Assembly (NCBI RefSeq): GCF_018687715.1
Contig: NC_056752.1
Location: 12,725,501-12,789,500 of the forward strand
Source of the DNA: Carya illinoinensis
Lineage: Eukaryota; Streptophyta; Magnoliopsida; Fagales; Juglandaceae
Length of the DNA: 64,000 bases
Direction: 5' to 3'
The stretch's first letter is position 1. The number at the start of each line of letters is the position of its first letter. Positions 22,186-33,530 of this stretch are shown piece after piece. Below the pieces are notes generated by a model. The model was not told the origin of the DNA, made no database searches, and saw nothing but the letters and a program-made list of their open reading frames with translations. The position numbers and the translations under genes were made by a program.

Positions 22186-23302
22186 TAGGATTGTTCATAC
22201 AGGCCGGATAAAATCCGGCCCGACCCAGAATCCGGTTCTACCGGATTCCGGCTCCGGGTTTCGGCCCGGATTTAATCCGGGCCGAAACCCGAATTGCAAA
22301 ACCTGGACCTATGCGGTCCAGGTACGGATTTAAAATCCGGGTACCGGATTAAAAACCCGGTACCCGGTTCCCTTATCTGCCCCTCCATTCTAATCTCATT
22401 GCGCTCTCTTTCTCTCTCTCTCTCTCGTTCATCTTCGCCTTATTCTCTCTCCCTCAGCAGGCGTAAACGATGCCCTCCATCACATCCCATGCAGTACATT
22501 GACGTTAAGTAGAAGCAAACTGGCTCCATCACATCCCAAGTAGCGCACAAAGACATCGGCCTCTTTGTCAATGGCCGCCTTCTGCTTGTCCATCTCCTCC
22601 AGGTCCTTTTGTCGCCGGTGACCCGAATTGGCCGGCTCCCGCTAGAGGAATCAAAGGTTTTGTTATCTGCAATCAAAGGTTTTGATATACATTAATTGAA
22701 AACCTTGATGAGAAAATATGGGATTTGTTTATAGCTTTTTGAGAATTAGATATATCCCCCTTCATGGCCTCTTCTCCTGTTCCAAAAATTCATCCATTCT
22801 CAGTTAAGTTGCAGCTGCTAAATTAATTCTCCCTTTTCCCTTGATTCCCGAAATGAAGAAATGGACAAATAGAAAGAAAGCAGAAATTTTTACCTGCTCA
22901 GGCCTTAGGAAGACAGCGTTTCCCAAGACGATTACGGTTCCGTTGTGACAGGGGTCGGGATCGATGGAGGCTAGGATAGGGTGGCTCCAAACCACAGAGG
23001 ACAAAGAAACACAGGAATTGGCGAGGGTTTGGGCGGAGGCCTTGGTTATATTGAAGAGACGCCGAGCTAGAGTCTTCCTAGACGCCATTGATCGTACAGA
23101 AGTGAGGAAGAGTTGAAGTGCCATTCGACATACAGGGGAACCCGGAACTCGGAATCCGGGTTTTACAAAACCCGGGTTCATCCGGGTTCCGGCCCGGATC
23201 TGACCCGGGCTAACCCGGTCCGGGTTTCGGCCGGATTTCAAATCCGGGTTCCGGGTTGGGTATACCCGGATTTTCGGGTCGGAACCCGGATGAACAGCCC
23301 TA
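22186..23302. mobile_element. Non-autonomous hAT element (Pack-type), 1117 bp
   Basis: Ends are TAGGATTGTTCAT on the left and ATGAACAGCCCTA on the right, imperfect terminal inverted repeats. The 8-bp duplication GAATCAAC flanks it at 22178-22185 and 23303-23310, diagnostic of hAT insertion. The subterminal 150-200 bp on both sides are GC-rich and packed with CCGGGT/ACCCGG and CCGGATT motifs, as in hAT transposase-binding regions. No transposase is present. The middle carries a minus-strand gene fragment. Confidence 0.88.
22500..23088 (-). pseudogene. Captured host gene fragment inside hAT element
   Basis: On the minus strand a 65-codon exon (23088 down to 22894) begins MASRKTLARRLFNITKASA, rich in Arg, Ser and Ala with few acids, like a mitochondrial presequence. 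It ends in RPEQ at a good donor CAG/GTAAAAATT. An acceptor TTTGATTGCAG follows at 22667, then an exon that in another frame reads QKDLEEMDKQKAAIDKEADV and FVRYLG. An intron of about 227 bp is thus retained, showing capture at DNA level rather than via mRNA. The parent gene was not identified. The frame does not run cleanly through exon 2, so I treat it as a pseudogene fragment. Confidence 0.65.
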
Positions 23303-23310
23303 GAATCAAC

Positions 23311-23701
23311 AGATTCATTAATCCAAAACTTTAAAGCCAAGCGTATGGCTTGCTTCAGTTGCTTGTGGGCAGTACTGTTCTTGTCACGGGGGTTTGAAAA
23401 GTAAATTAATTTATAAATTTACATTGATAAATATATATAAATATATATATAATATGATACGTTAAATATATTTTATAATAAAAAATTAATATAATGTAAA
23501 AAGAATTTAATATCAAATCATATCGATTTGTAAATTTTAATCTTATGAAATATTTTTGTGGAACAGTCATTTATTAGGTTTTGATTTATTTGATTCCGAG
23601 AGGATCTAATATAAATTTATAAAAAGAAAATCTTATTTCAAAATCGGTTTGGATGACTCACCCTGCATACTAGCACTGACATGTTAGATTGAAAAGATTT
23701 A
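23311..23701. other. AT-rich intergenic sequence
   Basis: No gene seen. The stretch 23400-23570 (AATTTATAAATTTACATTGATAAAT ... ATCATATCGATTTGTAAATTT, abbreviated) has inverted similarity between its ends and resembles an AT-rich MITE also partly present near 20250-20390. Confidence 0.4.
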
Positions 23702-23904
23702 GGAGTTGTTTGGACACAAAAAGTTTCTAAACTTATCTTACTTATCATTACAATTTTTTCAAATTTTTATACAAAATATAATAAATAATTATACTTTTTC
23801 AAATCATAAAATAAAAATAAGATTAAAAATAATATTTTAACAGTATTCTTTTTTAAATTTTAACTTTCATCTCATCTTATCTTAACTCACTATCCAAATC
23901 TCCC
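23702..23904. repeat. MITE, CATCTTATC/AACTCACTATCCAAA family
   Basis: Left end GGAGTTGTTTGGACAC and right end CTATCCAAATCTCCC form imperfect inverted repeats about 15 bp long. Interior order matches the fragment at 20059-20215. About 200 bp, non-coding. Confidence 0.75.
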
Positions 23905-24116
23905 ATTATAATTTATAAGGGTCCCTACATCAAGTAGTACTTGTGAGTAGGATAGCTCTTATAAAAATATATGCAATTAATAACTTAAAACATGCTGGTT
24001 CAACTCACCATCAAACTCTAGACCACATAGAAAATTACTATTTGTTCAATTAACTCATTATTTTATTAATAAGAGAAATGATATTTCGATCAAGAAATAT
24101 CATTGAGAAAAGTCAT

Positions 24117-26316
24117 TGTGACGCCCCCAACTCTCATGTAAGGACACGTGAAAATCGAGAACGTCGGGATGATGACAACCCGAGTCACGCATCCCATCAC
24201 TAAATGTCAATTGTGTGTACATACAAAAAGTATACAACAAAAACAACGCAGCAGAATAAATAATGTCAGTCTACTAAGTACCAGAATTTGTTTAAATACA
24301 AATCTCGCTTAAAAACAAGCGTAGAAAAATATTGCAGCTAACCAGTATAAATATAATACAAACCAAAATCAATAACCAAAAGAGGGAAATAAAACCCAAC
24401 CCACGAGAAAGTGATCCCCGATCACTCCTTCGGCGGAGCCGTATCCTCAGGCTCAACATCCTTGCCTACACTAAAATCTACGATACCAAAAAACGATACT
24501 GCAGGTAAGTAATATTCCAAACAAACTACAAAATAAAAAATACATTTAAGCAACAACAATATGCATGATCATGATAACATATGCATGAGACCCAAAAATA
24601 ACCATTTTCTGAAATAACCAATTTTCCACGTAAGCCAAAATCTCATTTTGGCCCAAAAACATATCCATTAAAACATAGCCGCCATTTTCCTAGAAAATGG
24701 CCTAAAAACCATCAAAGTATTGTAGGTGGAAATCACATGCGGGACTCTACCACCATCCTTACCGCATGCACCGTAAGCGGAAATCACAGGCAAGACTCTA
24801 CCACCGTCCCTACTTACCGCCATCCCTACAGTACCTCTGACTCAAATTATTCAATCCATTCGTTTCAAATATACCCAATAATCATTTCTCACTTGAAAAC
24901 CCCGTTTTCATTTCCAACACATGAACATGCATGCAATTATATGAAAACTCAATTTTCATTTTACAAATATGAACATGCATGCACAATGCAATGCATATGA
25001 TAAGATACAAAAATATCCAACAATAAAAAATTTCAACATCAATCAATCATATACACAGTTCCGTCCTCCAATCCATCCGACCCCCATACTCCTCGGACTC
25101 AGTCTGGCACAATCAACCAATTCACAAGTATTGTTAAGGCAAAAATATATTTAAATCTTAAAAGTTATTTGAAAAATACTTACAGCGCTATAAAATAATT
25201 TTTGGATGATTAATGAGCTGCAAAAGGTGGCAGAAAGGCAATGTCATAGTGCAAAATGCACTGTGGCCGTGGGCCACAAAATACCAAAATTTGAATGGGA
25301 TCAAACGAAGAATAGGGAAGGCTAGAGTAGGGCTTAGGAGCATTGGTGAAGCTAATAGTGGTGGTAGTAGTTGGCCGTGAGTGGCAGCACAAATGACAGT
25401 TGAGAGCCAAAAAGCCTAAAACGAAAAGTGGGATGGTTAAACTTCACCAGTGGCGGATCGGGCTAGGAATTGGTGGTTTAAGATGCTAGAGGGGCGGTGA
25501 TGAAGTAGTGAAGAAATGGTAGCCAATGGCGGCAAGATAGCGGCACGGGGAGGGTAAGACTGCGCGGCTTGAAGCCGTGCGTGGAGGAGTTAGGCGATGC
25601 GAGAGGGGTTGAAAATAAAGAGGTGAGGTCGTCAGTTGATGGGGAAGAGACTGGGAGTAAAGGCAACAGTAATGGGCAACGCACGGCGGAGCTGAAAGAA
25701 AAAGAGGTCGTGGCTTGGTGGTGCGCGTGGAGGCTAATGGTGGCCCAATGTATCTTGAAAATGGAGGGGGAGGGTTGCCAGCAGGTGGAGAATCAGGTGG
25801 GAGGGGCGATGAGGTACATGGCCGGCGCACGGTGGCGGTGTGAAGAAAACGACGTGGAGGGGGAAGAGAAATGTTCGTGTGTAGGAGAGAAGCAAGGGAG
25901 GAGAGAAAAAAAAAAAAAAAAAAGAGGAGAAAAAGAAAAAGGGAAAAAGAAAAATGAAGGGAAATAAATGAGGTCAAAACCTCATAACTTGGGTAACAAA
26001 ACTAATCCAACAAAAATTATTTTTAAAACAACAAGTTAAATAAAATAATTCAAATACAGTGATTAAATAAAATAAAATAACAAAATCCAACAACACAATA
26101 ATTTTAAAGCCCAAAAATAAACTAATTTAAATTAAAAAGTAATTTAAATACAAAATAATAATAAATAACAAGAAAGCATATTAAAATAATTTTACAACTT
26201 AAAAATCATAAAATAATACAGCAAAAATTACCTTTAATTTAAAATAAGGAAACCACTAGTTATAATAATTTTAAAAAATCATTTAATAAAGAAAGACGTA
26301 AAAATGGGATATCGCA
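24117..26316 (-). mobile_element. Solo LTR, Ty3/gypsy type, 2.2 kb
   Basis: Starts TGTGACGCCCCC and ends GGATATCGCA on the plus strand, flanked by GTCAT at 24112-24116 and 26317-26321. Minus orientation is inferred: read that way it opens TGCGATATCCC and closes GGGGGCGTCACA, with a CT-rich transcribed region after the promoter (plus strand 25500-25970, purine-rich). No internal region or second LTR. Two open frames inside this GA/CT-rich tract are compositional, not genes. Confidence 0.85.
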
Positions 26317-26321
26317 GTCAT

Positions 26322-26474
26322 CGATTGTATTATTTTTTTAATTAATGGTTAATGACATGTCTTTTAATGAGTTTGTGATTTTTTTTCTTTTTAAAAAATA
26401 TTAAAGAGTTTAGAAAAGTGTTCGTGAAAAAAAATTTGCACGACTCGGTGACTTTTTTCAGTGGTATCAATCGA
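26322..26474. repeat. Split MITE segment
   Basis: AT-rich sequence continuous in character with 24070-24111 on the other side of the solo LTR, and perhaps with 33284-33300 beyond the LINE. It appears to be one small repeat later interrupted twice. Confidence 0.4.
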
Positions 26475-26779
26475 CGGGTGTAGATCCCATGCTCTCGCAT
26501 CTCTCTACCTCAAAAATGAGGATAGCCCCTCACTATAGTCTTTTCGCTAGTTTCCAGAAACCCCAACTTTAGACTTTCTTTTTGTAGAAGCTTAGTCAAC
26601 CCCTTTAACCCAAATATCCTAGAGAACAATCCCTTACCAAATCTTCCCCTGTTTGTTAGAATTTCCAGTCAACCATCCCAGTTTCCCTTACCCATCATTA
26701 ATCGAGCCACCAACCAGAAACTTCTTCCACTTTCTCCTTCAGGCACCATTTGCTAAACCTCTTAAACAAATCAAGCATT

Positions 26780-29033
26780 ATGTCAACGTCAGAAGAAGAA
26801 ATCAATGGTCTCATCAGGCAAGCAAAGGCTCTCTCATGGGAAGATCTACAACTGGAGTCAGAGATGATCACAAGTTTTCAAACCTGTCTCTGATCGATAA
26901 GCTTGTTTCTGCAAAGCCCCTCAATAAAAATACCTTTCATGTGACTAGAAAAGGTAGTGTGGAGCTTTGTAATAGGGCTAATGATTGAGGATATTGAAAC
27001 AAATACCTTCCTTTTTACATTCCCCTCTCAACAAGATAAGGAAAGGGTATTAGAGAACAGACCATGGAACTTTAAAGGGTTTCATATGGTCCTGAAAAAC
27101 TGGCCACCGGGGTTGAGCATCCAGGAAATACAGCTAAAAACTTTAGTTTTCTAGGTCCAAATACATGGGCTGCCCTTAGAAATGCTCACCAATCTAAATG
27201 CAGAACGTATTGGAGAAGTTCTTGGAAACCTGCTTGAAGTAGATAGAACCTCCATATTTGGTGTAGCACTGAGAAGGTATTTGCGCGTGAAGGTGGAACT
27301 ATACATAGAAAAACCTCTTCCGGATGGTTTTGACTTAAATAGGCCTGGGAGAATTCTGAAAAAGATACTGCTGAAATACGAACATCTGTCTGACTTTTGC
27401 TGCTGTTGTGGCACTCTAGGTCATGTTGCTTTAGCCTGTCCTTTTTATGCTTTGATTCTAGACCAATCAAGGTATGAACCCTGGATGAGAGCTGAAAACT
27501 CTAACTATCGACGCACTCCAAGGCAGCTAGTGGAACATCAAAATCAGATTGATGCGGGGCCCCTTTTTGGGAATACAACTGCCAGTAGTTGAAGAAAGGC
27601 ATGAGGTACAATTCACTGAAGTGCAGGAAGCTCAAATAGGAAAGAGGGAGCATTTACAAAGACAGAACGCCTTCAACGTCCATGAATCCAGGACCAACCG
27701 AATGCAACTGGGTCCACGCACAACTCTTCCTCCAGTAAGATTCAAGGAGCCCTCCATCAACATGTACCACTCTAAAGCGTCAACTGAGAAGACTTTCTTC
27801 AGTAAAGGGAAAGGAAAAATGTTCATCGACAAAGTCAATTGTTATTCTAAGCTTCAGAATAGTGGGAATACTATAAACATTTTTGATGGGGTCTCAAATA
27901 CTGATGCATGGTCTAACCAAGCTTGTGGCAAAGCTCCAATGGAGCAAGAAAGACACTCAAATCAGCAAAAGCAAACTGGAGAAGAAGATGAACAGTGGGC
28001 TGAAAAAGCTACTGACAATCCAATTAATTTCCCAAGCCCAATCTTTACTAAACCTGACAAAGGACCCATTTCGAGCCTACCCCAGGAGATCTCTGGCCAC
28101 CCTGCAAATTCTTCAATGCAACAGGCCTCCAATTTACTACACATCTGCAACAACATGGCCCACCAACAAAACTAGTCGACTAAAAGTCTACTGACACCCA
28201 ATAAATTTGTGCCTACTATTCCAAGTCCAAATCCTGTCTCGCCTAGACAAAGCCCCTCAGTTTACCAACAATTATTGAAGAACTTTGACTTCTTACAAGA
28301 GTCAATGGGTAAAACATGCATGGAAATGAAATCGCATAAAACAAAAGTTTGCTTCACTCAGGCAAATGGGGCCCCATCCATAATGGGCCCAACATCCTGG
28401 ATCCAAAGAACCCCAACAAAAAGCTACCAACTGGCCCAAACAAGGAGGTCCAAATGGAATATAAGGACCCAAGCCCAGGTAATAGACGTTCCCACTCAAT
28501 CTAAATGCTCTCTAGTCTACAATCTCTCAAGCCTAAACGCAAAGCCTAAAGCCAGCCCAACAATATGCCTAAGCTCAGATCAAACCGAAACAGAGAAAAG
28601 AAATGAAACCCGTTCACCACCCCCATCCCAAATGACTCCATCACCACTAGTAAACCCAAACCCAGACTTGTCCCTCCCCCTCAAGAATGCTGAAACTGAA
28701 CCTGTCCCCCTTCTAGAAACTTATGAAAGGACTTCAAAAAGGAGGTTAACTCATTTTGGATGTGGAGATCCCACCAAAAAAGCGAACAGCTGTGCTGAAA
28801 GTAAAGATTAATTGTCCCAAACTGCAAGGAGAAATTGGAGACATTGAAGATGTTGATCAGACTCTAGCAACAATAAGGAAGCTGTGTGGGGAAAGGAAAA
28901 TGGTCAAAGATGAGAAACTGTCAGAGAAAGCAACTGAAGCAGCGGGTAACATTACTACTTTCTCTGTTCAACCATTTTCATGTGTCGATCCTGTAGCAGA
29001 GGTGGCAGGTCACAAGCTATCACCTCCTCAATT
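26780..29033 (+). pseudogene. LINE ORF1 (DUF4283, zinc knuckle)
   Basis: Starts MSTSEEEINGLIRQAKALSW at 26780. The DUF4283 RNA-binding region follows (RPWNFKGFHMVLKNWPPG, ERIGEVLGNLLEVD) and then a CX2CX4HX4C knuckle, CCCCGTLGHVALAC, near 27398-27440. The C-terminal part (27549-28811) is long, polar and Pro/Ser/Gln-rich. Breaks include a stop after QTCL near 26894, frame changes near 26960 and 27152, and a TAG at 28174. ORF1 proteins of L1 elements bind element RNA and act as chaperones. Confidence 0.82.
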
Positions 29034-32000
29034 ATGAAACTCTTATCTTGGAATTGTAGAGGTATTGCCCGACCTCTAGCAATTCGAAGTCTGTGGGTTC
29101 AAATCAGGTAACATCACCCTGATTTAATTTTCCTGTCTGAAACTCTTTTAAGTGATGTTAATACGGCTAGTATTGTTCATAAGTTTGGATTTTCTATGTA
29201 TCTACATGTCCCTCCCTTGAAGAAATGGGGAGGTCTTTTGTGTATGTGGCAATTGGGTTTGGAAGTGGAACTTGTTTATGTAAATAGTAATGTAATGGCT
29301 TTATTTGTGTACTCGGACCCTGCTCATGTGCCTTGGCTTCTTTTGTTGGTTTACTGTCCTGCACAACCTTTAGAAAAACAATCATTCTAGACTTTGGTAA
29401 AATCAATAGCAGACTCATTCCCTAGCCCAATCTTAGGTTAGGTGATTTTAACTCAGTTATAAGTCAATCAGAGAAATTGGGAGGAAAACCTGTCTCTTCA
29501 TCTTCGCGCCCTACTAGCCTTAGTCTTTTCATGAATCAATTTGGATTAGGTGATTTAGGGTATGATGGCTCCAAATTCACTTGGTCGAACAATAGATTTT
29601 AAAGGAGTCATATTAGGGAAAGATTAGATAGAGCAATAGCAAATTCTGATTGGACTCTTCTTTTTCCTAACACAAAAATTCTACACCTTCCAATTCACAC
29701 CTCAAATCATGCTCCCATTCTGCTCAATACCTCTGTTGCAAGGAAAGCACCCAGGTCCTTCAAATTTGAAGAATTATGGGCCAGAGATACAAATTGCCTT
29801 GGAATCATTAAAAGAGCTTGGGAGCAATCTTTCACAGGTTCTCCTCTCCTTATTCTCTCACAAAAATTGAAGTCTATGAGAGTTGCTCTCAAAATTTGGA
29901 ATAGAGAAAGCTTTGGACATATTCAATCCTCAATAAAAACTCTAAATCTTAGATTGTCCCAAGTTCAGTCTGAAAATCCTTTGGATGAAACAATTCTTCT
30001 GGAACAACAATTGAAATCTTGTTTGTCAGAACAATTGAAAAGAGAGGAGATTCTATGGAGGCAGAAATCGCGTCTTCAATGGCTTACGACCACAGACCTC
30101 AACACAAAATTTTTTCATATGACTTCCACTATGCATAGAAGAAGGAACGATATCCAATTTCTCAAGAACTCTTCAAATCAATGGGAAAATAACCCTGCCA
30201 TCATTGAAACCATGTTCTTAGAATACTTCAATCAAATTACCAATCCTCCAATCCAAGCTTCCCAACCGATCTCGAATAGCTCTTTCCCCAAAAGATCACC
30301 TTAGAAGACAATAATTTTCTTTGTAGTATCCCTTCGGAAGAAGAAATCATGGCAACCATCAAACAAACTCATTCCTCTAAATCCCCTGGACTAGATGGCT
30401 TTACTGGCTTTTTCTACAAGCATTACTAGGATGTTATTCGTGAAGAGGTCATTCAAGCTATTAACCACTTTTTCAATACAGGCATTCTTCTGCAAGAGCT
30501 TAATCATACTCATATTGCATTAATCCCTAAGACTGATTCTCCCACTAAGGTTCATCAATTTAGACCAATCAGTCTTTCTAATGTGTGTTATAAGTTCATT
30601 GCAAAAATTCTAGCAAATAGGCTCAAACGGGTCCTCAAGAATTTTATCCCTCCATGGCAATTTGCTTTCATCCCTGGTAAAGTCATCCAAGAGAATACAA
30701 TTGTTGCCCAAGAAATTTTTCACTTTATGAAAAACACTTGAACAAAAAATGGACTAATGGTTATAAAAATTGACATGGAGAAAGCCTTTGAGTTTATGGA
30801 ATGGGATTTTCTTCTAGAAGTCTTAAAGTGTGTAGGCTTTCACACAACATGGATTAATTGGATCAGAACCTGCATTACCACTATTTCTTTCTCAATTCTT
30901 ATCAATGGGAACCTTGTGGGAAGTTATATCCTAGCCGAGGATTGAGATAAGGAGATCCATTATCCCATTTCCTCTTCATTATTGGAAGTGAAGTCTTGTC
31001 TAGAATGATTGTTAGAGAAAAGAGCATTGGTAACATCAAAGGCATTAAAATGGGAAGCTCAGGACCCATAATATCTAATCTCCTGTTTGCAGATGACCTA
31101 ATTCTTTTTGGAGCTGCTTCTAGCAAAAATGCTAATTCTTTTCTCAACTGTTTGAACAAATACTCTGATTGGTCGGGCTAGAAGGTTAACAAAGGAAAAT
31201 CTTCAATTCAATTCAGCAAGCTTACTTCCTCCACCGCCATTTGGGACATTAAAAGTGTTTTGGATATCAAAATGTCCCCAAATAAGTTAAAATATTTAGG
31301 GCTTCATCTGAATTGGGACAAAAGTAACAAGAACCCTGTTGAGGAAATTCAAGAAAAAATCAATAAAAAATTGGTGGGTTGGAAAGCAAAACTCCTCTCT
31401 CAAGCAGGCAGAACAACCTTGATTAAATCAGTGGGTAGCTCTATTCCAGCTTATACAATGTCAAGTATGCTCCTTCCTAAGACTGTTACTAATAACATTG
31501 ATAAATCTTTTAGAAAGTTTTGGTGGGGGTTTGATCCTAAAAAGACTCATACTTTCACTCCTAAGGCCTGGAGCTCTATTTGTAAACCAAAATCCATGGG
31601 GGGGCTTGGTTTGAGACCGAGTTCCAATTTTAACAAGGCTCTTCTATGCAAACTAGGTTGGACTCTTCTAAACTCTAAAAATAGCCTTTAGAAATCTGTT
31701 CTTTCCAGTAAATATCTCAAGAACAGCTCATGGCTTCATACTCCCATAAGACAAAAGGACTCTAAATTTGTAAAGGTCTAGCTAAACAGAAAAGTTTTTT
31801 GGCTACAAGCTTCTGTAACCAAATAAACAATGGAACCAACACTGCAGTTTGGAAAAATCCTTGGATTCCATTTCTTCCCTCTCACATTCCCTCACCTTCC
31901 TCCTCTAGTATCATAAAAGATCCTTTTAAAAGTTGCATAATTAACTATGGAAAATCCAAGAAGATAGAACTCTCTTCTTCTTCAGACCCTCTTCTCAAAT

Positions 32001-33154
32001 GACAATGTTAGGGAGATTGAAAAGATCCCTCTTGCTCGATATAATTTTCAAGGCCTCCCTGATAAGGCAAAGTGGATTCACCACTCGAGTGGCAAATTCT
32101 CTGTTAAATCAGCTTATGCCACTCTTATTTCTCAATCTCCCAATTCAGTCAGCTCTCATCCTCCTCAAACTTGGAAAAATCTGTGGGCTCTAAAAATACA
32201 GGATCGCCTCAAGCTGTTTACTTGGAAAATTGTTAACAATATTCTGCCTACATGCTCCTTGCTTAAACATTGCATAGATCTGAATGATGACCAAATTCTC
32301 TGCCCAATCTACAATTCAGAGGAAGAAACGGTTTCTCATCTTTTTCTAAGATGCTCCTACTCTCGGATTCTTTGGCGCCAATCCCCTTGGCCTTTGAATA
32401 TTGATAGCATAGCAGGACAGGATATCAATAACTGGATACTTGCTTTACTTCCTATTACAAAGCTTCAAATCCAAGCACAAGATTCTCAAAACTTTCAGCT
32501 TTATGTTATGCTATTTTAGCAATGGATTGTATCTGGTTCTATAGAAATCAAATTGTTCATGGCTCTCCAACCATTCCTATTGACAATTTTATCAAGAGTG
32601 CCCTTAATCTCTTTCAAGAACATAGGGGGGCTTGGAATGAGAAAACTAGTAGTGCAAGTTTCCAATGGACACCACCTGTTAGAGGTAAAATCTCTGTCTC
32701 TTTTGATGTTGCAGTTAGACCCTTTGGTAGTACCATAGCTGCGGTGTGTAGAGATCATCTAGGGAACATATTAGCATGTGCAACTAATTTTACCAAAAAC
32801 TGCAATCCTAATAATGGTGAGGCACTAGCGGCTCTGCTTGGTATCAGAATAGCATCAGAAAAAGAGTGGAAGAGCATCAATCTAGAAGGTGATTCGCAGG
32901 TTGTGATCTCAGCCTTAAACAACCCCCTCAACATAACTGATTGGGCAATAGAAGGAGCAATTCAAGACTCAAGAACTCTACTCAGAAACTTTGATGATTG
33001 GAAAGCAACAAAAATACATCGGGATCAGAATCGATGCGCGCACCAGATTGCGCAATGGGCTTCCTCAAATTCTGTATTTAAGGATATCCCCTTAAACTGG
33101 ATTCACCAATGTCTATTGGAATTTCATAGTGGGAAGGACCCACCGTCTGTGTAA
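29034..33154 (+). pseudogene. LINE ORF2 (endonuclease, reverse transcriptase, RNase H)
   Basis: Begins MKLLSWNCRGIARPLAIRSL at 29034, the start of an apurinic-type endonuclease, damaged by stops from 29107 on. Reverse transcriptase spans about 30310-31190: LNHTHIALIPK, FRPISLSNVCYKFIAKILANR, IKIDMEKAFEFMEWDF and catalytic FADDLILF near 31087. The zf-RVT region (about 32200-32370) reads CPIY where CPIC is expected, losing one zinc ligand. RNase H lies at 32690-33120 with FDVAV, GEALAALLGI and LEGDSQVV, its acidic residues kept. The frame from 32522 to 33154 is open for 210 codons, the best preserved part. Confidence 0.85.
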
Positions 33155-33283
33155 TTATTTTCGTTTTATGTTCATTTTATGTTTTATGTTTTATGTATGT
33201 CCTCTGAATTATCTTTGTAAGTTACTCTGAATTATCTTTCTAATGAAGTACTTTTTGGAAGGAAAAAAAACCAGCGGGTGTAG

Positions 33284-33530
33284 CCCTTACTTTGAATGCC
33301 CACACACTCAAAAATTATTGTTTAGATGAAAAGAATTTACTGTAATGCATAAATTAGAAGGGATCAAATTGCTATTTAACATACTGAATTCATGAGTGGG
33401 TTCCAATGATGTGAGAATCGTAATTAACTCCCTATAAAAGTTTGACAATTACTTTTATGTTTTGAGGTCAACGATTTTTTATTTATTTTAGGCATAAAAA
33501 TGGAATGCATATATCATTCTCATAATTAGG
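33284..33530. other. Intergenic sequence, no gene seen
   Basis: AT-rich sequence between the LINE's right TSD and the next solo LTR. Nothing recognisable. Confidence 0.5.

Larger units (their letters stand above)
26484..33274 (+). mobile_element. Near full-length LINE (L1-type), decayed
   Basis: About 6.8 kb on the plus strand with a 5' UTR, ORF1, ORF2 and a 3' UTR ending in a short A run (33263-33270). CGGGTGTAG occurs directly before (26475-26483) and after (33275-33283), a 9-bp TSD that may once have been longer. ORF order and length fit an intact plant L1. Scattered stops and frameshifts kill both ORFs. Sequence blocks of its endonuclease match the minus-strand LINE at 55680-59510, so the two are one family. 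Confidence 0.85.

Noticed and set aside
25478..25977. Open frames on both strands at 25478-25977
   Set aside because: They fall in a GA/CT-biased tract of a solo LTR; the proteins are low-complexity Ser/Pro or Lys/Glu/Gly runs.
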